From contig NC_060117.1 in NCBI RefSeq assembly GCF_021155765.1, positions 6,476,001 through 6,540,000 of the forward strand: a stretch of DNA of 64,000 nt, given 5' to 3'. Of this stretch, positions 59,936-64,000 are shown piece by piece. How positions within the stretch are numbered: position 1 is the first letter of the stretch; each line of letters starts with the position of its first letter. The notes beneath the pieces are model-generated. The model did not search any database, was not told the origin of the DNA, and worked only from the letters and a program-made list of their open reading frames with translations. The translations under genes were made by a program, and so were the position numbers. The stretch is from Diprion similis (taxonomy: Eukaryota; Arthropoda; Insecta; Hymenoptera; Diprionidae).

Positions 59936-62900
59936 ATGGCTTCGACCGAGCATAAGGAGTTGGCTGCATTCATAAAGAGTGTTCATAGCAATTTACGAAA
60001 AGAATCGCAAATTTATGGCCCAGAAGCCGCTTGGAGAAGACATGTGGCTGAAAGTGAAACATTGCAGTTTAGGGTTGTAACGTTTCAACCCTTTGATTAT
60101 TATTGTTAGCATGCGAAAAATGATGAGAAATCTTATTTCAGAAATATGCGAAGGCAATGCAAAAGCTAGCAACGAAACACTGGGCGGAGAACGTAGCGGA
60201 TCCAAAGAAAAATACGAAATGTAGAATAGACTGGGTGAAGTCACAATGTTGGGAATATTTTTTCAGGGGTGGTACAGAATTGTTTTGGGACAGAGAGGTG
60301 AATATTAATCGGAAAATAGCGAACGATCAACGTATCAGCGGAATATCAACATATCAAGAATACCCAAATTCTGAAAACGGTAAAACCGGTCTCTCAAACG
60401 AAAGGAAGAAGTTGATTTCGGAAGACTGATTGATTTGTTCAAATTCAAAATTGACGTCAGTGGATGACAAAGATACACCAGATCGGAAACAAAGTCTCAA
60501 TGAGCATTCTACTATGAAGCAAAATACAAAATTTGAGAAAAGCATTGAAAACAATTTGCAAATAAGTAACAATGAGCGCGATTCGAGCACCGCACAAGTT
60601 CTGCACAGGGAAGGTTCGAAAGTAAAGTTGCTGGACGTGGAAAGTTGTTACAACCCCTTTGTCGATGTAAATTTTTCTAATGTCACTGCTATTGATCTGG
60701 CTTCATCTTGCAAAGGAGTATTGCAATGCGACTTTCTGAGAATGCAAATAGGACAGGAAAATATATATTCTGCCGACAAGCAGCAAGTTGAATAACTGAC
60801 TGTGGAATCTTTTGACACAATTGTGTTCTGCTTGTTGCTAGAATATTTACCATCTCCTGAGCAGAGATACGCTTGTTGCAAAAAGGTTTACAATTTGTTG
60901 GGAAGTGGTTGCTTATTGTCGATCATAACTCCAGATTCAAAGCATGTTGGCGCTAATGCGAGATTCATGAAATCCTTGCGCTATGTTTTGTCGAGTCTTG
61001 AGTTCATGCGAACAAAGTATGAAAAATTGCCTCATGCTCACTGCCTGGCTTTTAGAAAGTGCTTTTATAAAATAGTCCGGTGGCTACCGACATTTTTCAA
61101 TGTGTTATTTGATAAAGCTTGGTTCATCTTTTTATCTGTTTTAATAATATAGCCTATCAACAAAATCCACTGCTGCCACCTCGATCGCGGGACAACGCTT
61201 ATCAGCAGCTTATCAATGTTGTTTAAAAAAACGAGTAAATGACAAACATCATAAAAGCTGAAACTTTACCTATCGTTTAATGACATATCAGTTAGAAAAA
61301 AAATCACCCACTGCCACCTGTATCGTAGAACGATGTACTCCTGCCATCGACATAATGATGTGAAAAAAAAAAAAAAAAATGACAAATGATAAAAGCTGAA
61401 TTTTTTTTTACCGGTAGTTTATTAATAGCGAAGGCATAAAAACTTATGCTGCCAGCTATTTGTCGGAACCTGGCTTCGGCAGGAGGTTGTGAAGTTGTTG
61501 TTGAATAAGTGACACACAGTACAGGAACAACTCCGAAGACATCCCAAAAAAATATTTTTCATCTATTTTCTCTTATTTCTTTCGATAAATGATTTTACAA
61601 AAACATTATAAAAATATTGATACGTATAAAAATATTTATAAGTATGGAAATATTGATTTAAGGGAAGGGTAAGGTTTTTAAATCCGAAAAAAAGGCACAT
61701 TTTCATGATTTTTTTTTGCGCTGATATGAGTAATATTGTTTTATTCACTTTATATATATATATTATAATATAACTTCTGAAGTATATTAGAAAAAATTTT
61801 CAATAACAAATATTGATAAATATGCCCGTGACGGCGGATCTAAGGAGGCGCCTTGAAAAAAAAAAGTTATTTTGCGGTGAACATGATAACTCGTTACCGG
61901 ATCATCTGAAACAAAAGAATCGATATGCGTTTTAAAGGTGATACATTTTCCCAGGTAATCACGGCGAGCTTTTTTTCCGTTAAATTTTTTTCTATTTTTT
62001 AGTAACAAATTCACCGAGATTTTTTTAGCTAAAATCGCGTCTTTCACTTCCAAATGCTGCAAAGAATCGAAAAAAATTAATAAAAAAAAGCTCGCCACGA
62101 TTACCTGGGAAAACATATTACCTTTAAAACGCATATCGATTTTTTTGTCTCAGATGATCCGGTAACGAGTTGTCATGTTAACCGCAAAATAACTTTTTTT
62201 TTCAAGGCGCCTCCGGAGATCCGCCGTCACGGGCATATTTAGCAATATTTGTTATTGAAAATTTTTTCTAATATACTTCAGAAGTTATACTATAATATAT
62301 ATATATAAAGTGAATAAAACAATATTACTCATATCAGCGCAAAAAAAAAATCATGAAAATGTGCCTTTTTTTCGGATTTAAAAACCTTACCCTTCCCTTA
62401 AATCAATATTTCCATACTTATAAATATTTTTATACGTATCAATATTTTTATAATGTTTTTGTAAAATCATTTATCGAAAGAAATAAGAGAAAATAGATGA
62501 AAAATATTTTTTTGGGATGTCTTCGGAGTTGTTCCTGTACTGTGTGTCACTTATTCAACAACAACTTCACAACCTCCTGCCGAGGCCAGGTTCCGACAAA
62601 TAGCTGGCAGCATAAGTTTTTATGCCTTCTCAATTAATAAACTACCGGTAAAAAAAAATTCAGCTTTTATCATTTGTCATTTTTTTTTTTTTTCTCTCAC
62701 ATCATTATGTCGATGGCAGGAGTACATCGTTATACGATACAGGTGGCAGTGGGTGATTTTTTTCTAACTCATATGTCATTAAACGATAGGTAAAGTTTCA
62801 GCTTTTATCATGTTTGTCATTTACTCGTTTTTTTAAACAACATTGATAAGTTGTTGATAAGCGTTGTCCCGCTGCGCTGGTGCGGCGGCAGGAGTTGATT

Positions 62901-63182
62901 TTATGTCAAGAAGGCGTTTATATGACACGAAAACAATGAAATTATTCTTTATCAAATGTGTCACAAAAAAATGTCGGTAGCCCCCGGACTAAAAGAGTCG
63001 CTACCAGATGGGCAATTTTGCAAAAATTTCCACAAGACGACGAACTCTTTCATTCCGATACTAAGATCTTTATACCACAGGATTTTACCACATGGATTAG
63101 GGAAGAGACAGTTGAGTGTGTTTCAGGTGATAAGAAAGCCGATGTTAATTTTTATAATGAATTGCCACATGCAAAGCAATAA
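59936..63182 (+). pseudogene. Samtor: SAMTOR/BMT2 homologue with an in-frame stop (pseudogene or damaged allele)
   Basis: Model: 59936-60073, 60142-60379, 60461-61058, 63008-63182, 383 codons, in frame apart from one stop. SAMTOR binds S-adenosylmethionine and inhibits mTORC1 through GATOR1-KICSTOR when methionine is scarce. Homologous blocks: KYAKAMQKLATKHWAE, KVKLLDVESCYNPF, ATSIDL-like TAIDLASS, QCDFLRMQIGQ, FDTIVFCLLLEYLPSPEQRY, LLSIITPDSKH, KYEKLPHAHCLAFRK and IFIPQDF. Lesions: TAA at 60,793-60,795 inside QQVE*LTVESFD, which no plausible intron removes; and Glu instead of Gly in the SAM-binding motif (DVESC for DVGSC). An in-frame TGA at 60,427 can be removed by an 81-base intron (60,380-60,460, GTAAAA...GTCAG). 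The last intron consists almost wholly of a 1.9-kb palindromic element. The exon 1 donor (AGG|GTTGTA) is uncertain. Identity is firm; loss of function is inferred. Confidence 0.8.
61075..62989. repeat. 1.9-kb TA-flanked foldback element in SAMTOR
   Basis: It begins GTCCGGTGGCTACCGACA and ends TGTCGGTAGCCCCCGGAC, with TA at 61,073-61,074 and 62,990-62,991. The arms are about 950 bases and pair almost to the centre near 62,032, for example CCAGGTAATCACGGCGAGC (~61,953) with GCTCGCCACGATTACCTGG (~62,091), and GGCAGGAGTACATCG-type sequence near 61,330/62,715. It encodes no transposase; open frames inside it are mirrored by-products. The TA flanks fit a Tc1/mariner-like mobilisation. Confidence 0.95.
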
Positions 63183-63638
63183 ATATAATTTACTGACAGT
63201 ATTGCATTCTTATTTCCTACTACCTCGACGCACCATGTTGTTTCGAAAGAAAGTTTCGAGCCACCACTGATGAGCGAGAAGGCGGATTTTAGATTGGATT
63301 TGTCGCAAGAATTTATTTAGTTGAAATTCATTATCGAAAGCTTTTAGCAATCTGTAAAATCTACGGACTTAGATAGATCGGATTATATTAGACGAAATAT
63401 AAGCTAGTTCCATGTATGTACTACGGAAATTTGGGAGGATATTTCTATTAAAATCAATTGATTATCCTATAAAATCTTTAAAACGTTTCGGAGAGTAAGA
63501 GAGAAAAAAATCGACTAGAAATTGTCTAAACAAAATTTCAACTGAAGTATAGTTTTTCTAACAACATTCAGCAACTGATCGGAATGTGCAAAACTCACGA
63601 ATTTTTTCATAACGAATTACTATTTTCAGGTCGTCAAG
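63183..63638 (+). promoter_or_regulatory. Region upstream of the RpL28 start codon, including a 5' UTR intron end
   Basis: ATTACTATTTTCAG ending at 63,629 is a good acceptor, followed by GTCGTCAAG and the ATG. Ribosomal protein genes of insects often have a short untranslated first exon. Its position in this gap could not be fixed. Confidence 0.45.
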
Positions 63639-63725
63639 ATGTCGTCCCATCTAAACTGGATGATCGTCCGCAACAACAATGCGTTTCTGTTGAAAAAGCG
63701 CAACATCAGCAAGCTCTTCTCTACG
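63639..63725 (+). CDS. RpL28: Ribosomal protein L28 (eL28), first coding exon
   Basis: An exon of 29 codons from the ATG at 63,639 to a GTAAGT donor at 63,726, phase 0. It encodes [20 protein letters not shown], then RNISKLFST. The start MS(S/A)HLQWM(I/V)xRNxxxFLxK...FSTEPNN is diagnostic of eL28 of the large cytosolic ribosomal subunit. The family is about 135-145 residues; the remaining exons lie beyond the right edge. The exon is preceded by a strong acceptor, so the leader is interrupted by an intron. Confidence 0.93.
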
Positions 63726-64000
63726 GTAAGTTGAGCTTACCAGTTCGCGTATACCGTAAGAGAATAATAGACAATTCGACAAATCTTTAAGCAATGCACA
63801 GAACTCAATTGGATAATATGCACATTTTAATTAGTTAGAATCAGCAGATTTCACGATTCAAATCTGTAAGGTTATATTCCGCCACGTTACTTCTCGCAAG
63901 CCTTTACATCCCAAGGAATCACATGCAGTGCCCTATTTTATCTGTGTAATTAATTTTATGTATGAAGTTATGCTGTGTCTATCTGCAATATGGAGCGAAC

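Noticed and set aside
60427-60429. TGA as a second nonsense lesion of SAMTOR
   Set aside because: It falls in a poorly conserved stretch and is removed by an 81-base, frame-preserving putative intron, so it is not counted as damage.
61563-62134. Open frames of 61 and 115 codons on the minus strand
   Set aside because: They lie in the arms of the 1.9-kb palindrome, are low in complexity and show no transposase or other family.

Overview
The window is nuclear DNA of an insect. The evidence is the gene set (a pins/LGN gene with TPR repeats and GoLoco motifs, tandem secreted carboxylesterases, a SAMTOR homologue, RpL28), small exons with canonical splice sites, AT-rich spacers, and many inverted-repeat DNA elements plus a large satellite. 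A hymenopteran, perhaps a sawfly, is my impression only; nothing here proves it.

Layout. 1-9 kb: the 5' part of a PXMP2-like peroxisomal membrane protein gene (minus strand, running off the left edge), divergent from THOC6 (mRNA export), then a mitochondrial fission regulator of the MTFR family whose introns carry two large foldback elements. 10.6-28.6 kb: a satellite domain. It holds a ~320-bp repeat family, a 39-bp x5 repeat, 81 complete copies of a 191-bp monomer (12,029-27,499, plus a partial one) with a higher-order A-B-C arrangement, a 105-bp x3 repeat, and the ~320-bp family again. 29.9-39.5 kb: DDAH (methylarginine hydrolysis), then MCAT (mitochondrial fatty-acid synthesis) and SURF1 (complex IV assembly), a head-to-head mitochondrial pair. 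42.4-45.5 kb: pins on the minus strand. 46.8-58.7 kb: two tandem minus-strand carboxylesterase genes with identical seven-exon structure. 59.9-63.2 kb: a SAMTOR homologue (S-adenosylmethionine sensor of mTORC1) with an in-frame stop, a changed SAM-binding glycine and a 1.9-kb palindromic element. 63.6 kb: first coding exon of RpL28.

Most genes are unrelated housekeeping genes. MCAT, SURF1 and MTFR act in mitochondria, and MCAT/SURF1 share a short bidirectional promoter region. Points most worth a second look: the length-invariant 191-bp satellite with a dyad that is perfect in only one monomer type; a ~130-bp inverted-terminal element found five times, always just upstream of gene starts; TA-flanked full-length palindromes, one apparently forming nearly all of an intron in SAMTOR; and the apparent decay of SAMTOR itself.

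Exon limits were set by eye from reading frame, GT/AG signals and remembered family alignments; no transcript or database was consulted.
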